Below the pieces are notes generated by a model. That model made no database searches and was not told the origin of the DNA. It saw only the letters and a program-made list of their open reading frames with translations. The position numbers and the translations under genes are program-made. This document shows positions 6,905-7,747 of a DNA stretch of 7,747 nt, in pieces. The DNA lies in the NCBI GenBank assembly GCA_002336035.1, contig DDED01000015.1:1-7747 (forward strand). Direction: 5' to 3'. Positions within the stretch are counted from its first letter, which is position 1. Each line of letters opens with the position of its first letter. The DNA is from Cellvibrionales bacterium UBA1963 (GTDB lineage: Bacteria; Pseudomonadota; Gammaproteobacteria; Pseudomonadales; UBA7434).

Positions 6905-7747
6905 TCAATCAGGCTGCGCGGGAAAGAATCTAGGCGCAGCTAAGTGCTTCACATGCGGCCACACTTCGGATTCAAATAAATGCAAGCTTTGCCATGCTAA
7001 GTCAGGGTCTAAACCTCCGAGTAATGGCGTGAGAATAAACGTTCTATCATTGCCTAGAGCAAGAATCATGTCGACCGCATCGGCAGGCCTCAGCACCTGA
7101 TAAGCCCCGCTTTTTCGTAAATTATCGGGATCCACATTCGCCGCAAAGGGGCCTGCTGCTTTACCATAGGCCTCTATTGTCCAGTCGGCATAAGACTGCA
7201 CACAATGCGCAACATGCGGCACAACTTTACGCCAGTCAGCATCAGGGTCATTCGAAATATGGGTAAAAATAGGCCCTAAGGAAAAAGCACTTTCTCCTGG
7301 GTCAGGCAGACCTCGCTCTAAACAGGCTTGGCGATAAATACCCCAGTTTTCTCCTGCAGGCGGATAATAACCATCGGCAATTTTTGCCGCTCTGCGCGCG
7401 ACAGCCGGATGCGCGCCACCGAGTAATAACGGCGGCGTTGGATTCGGCACTGGAGGGACCGTCACCGCGCGACCTTGGTGTTCAAATTCTTCACCTGTCC
7501 ACGCTTGTCGTAAGACCTTAAACGTTTCTAGGTAAAGGTCTTTTCGATCCTCACGACGCTTTCCAAACATTTCAAACTCATAGGGCCGATAACCTGCCCC
7601 GATAACCACTTGTAAACGGCCTCGGCTGATCAGTTGCAAGACCGCTAAGTCTTCGGCTAATTTAACCGGTTCATACAGTGGCGCCAAAAGCACATTAGAG
7701 CGCAATAGAATCTGTTGCGTACGAGCCGCAATGGCCGCCGCCATGGG
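6905..7747 (-). CDS. Luciferase-like (LLM class) flavin-dependent oxidoreductase, 5'-truncated by window edge
   Basis: The C-terminal 280 residues of a luciferase-like monooxygenase/reductase with a TIM-barrel fold. The visible part begins at PMAAAIAART, which in this family is internal; the methionine at 7742-7744 is therefore not taken as the start, and an estimated 60-80 N-terminal residues lie off the right edge. Counting from that methionine, the family stretches are GRLQVVIGAGYRPYEFEMFG (42-61) and LLLGGAHPAVARRAAKIADGYYP (105-127), both typical of the LLM class. The cofactor (FMN or F420) and the substrate cannot be decided from sequence. The class includes alkanal, alkanesulfonate, nitrilotriacetate and diketocamphane (type II Baeyer-Villiger) monooxygenases. 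It precedes the short-chain dehydrogenase gene by 45 bases in the same direction, so the two are probably co-transcribed. Confidence 0.9.
   Translation of the reverse strand, partial: PMAAAIAARTQQILLRSNVLLAPLYEPVKLAEDLAVLQLISRGRLQVVIGAGYRPYEFEMFGKRREDRKDLYLETFKVLRQAWTGEEFEHQGRAVTVPPVPNPTPPLLLGGAHPAVARRAAKIADGYYPPAGENWGIYRQACLERGLPDPGESAFSLGPIFTHISNDPDADWRKVVPHVAHCVQSYADWTIEAYGKAAGPFAANVDPDNLRKSGAYQVLRPADAVDMILALGNDRTFILTPLLGGLDPDLAWQSLHLFESEVWPHVKHLAAPRFFPAQPD

Noticed and set aside
7742..7744. ATG as the true start of the LLM-class gene
   Set aside because: The residues that follow (AAAIAARTQQILLRSNVLLAPLYEPV) match the interior of the family, the frame stays open to the window edge with a proline codon before it, and the N-terminal barrel strands would be missing.

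Overview
This 7.7 kb window looks like chromosomal DNA from a gammaproteobacterium, probably a marine or oligotrophic lineage. That placement rests on the overall character of the proteins (the phosphoribosyltransferase, FolD and the FdhF/YdeP-type oxidoreductase) and on moderate GC. It is an inference, and no phylogenetic marker is present. Seven protein genes fill almost the whole window, two of them cut by its ends. No RNA gene, insertion sequence, CRISPR array or phage gene was recognised.

Left block (1-3558, all on the minus strand, so transcribed right to left): folD (C1-folate dehydrogenase/cyclohydrolase), then an FdhF/YdeP-family molybdopterin oxidoreductase, then a hypoxanthine/guanine-type phosphoribosyltransferase that runs off the left edge. 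The gaps are 33 and 12 bases, so this is very probably one operon. A plausible theme is one-carbon and purine metabolism: FolD makes 10-formyl-tetrahydrofolate, which feeds purine synthesis or is released as formate. The molybdoenzyme may oxidise formate or a related substrate, and the transferase salvages purine bases. Both folD and the transferase use GTG starts.

Middle (3559-3769): a 211-base divergent promoter region holding a short direct repeat and a short palindrome, but no recognised regulatory site. A plus-strand gene for a soluble DUF1214-type protein of unknown function (3770-5161) leaves from it.

Right block (5158-7747, minus strand): a luciferase-like flavin-dependent oxidoreductase cut by the right edge, a short-chain dehydrogenase, and a hormone-sensitive-lipase-type alpha/beta hydrolase. 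Gaps of 45 and 70 bases suggest one catabolic operon. The three enzyme classes fit an alcohol to ketone to ester to acid route of Baeyer-Villiger type, which is an inference. The DUF1214 gene converges on this block with a 4-base overlap of stop codons, and a perfect 11-base inverted repeat spans that junction.

No clearly new system was found. The most specific observations are an 8-base tandem duplication that appears to have rewritten the C-terminus of the molybdoenzyme, the hairpin at the convergent stop codons, and the two enzyme groupings that suggest testable pathways.
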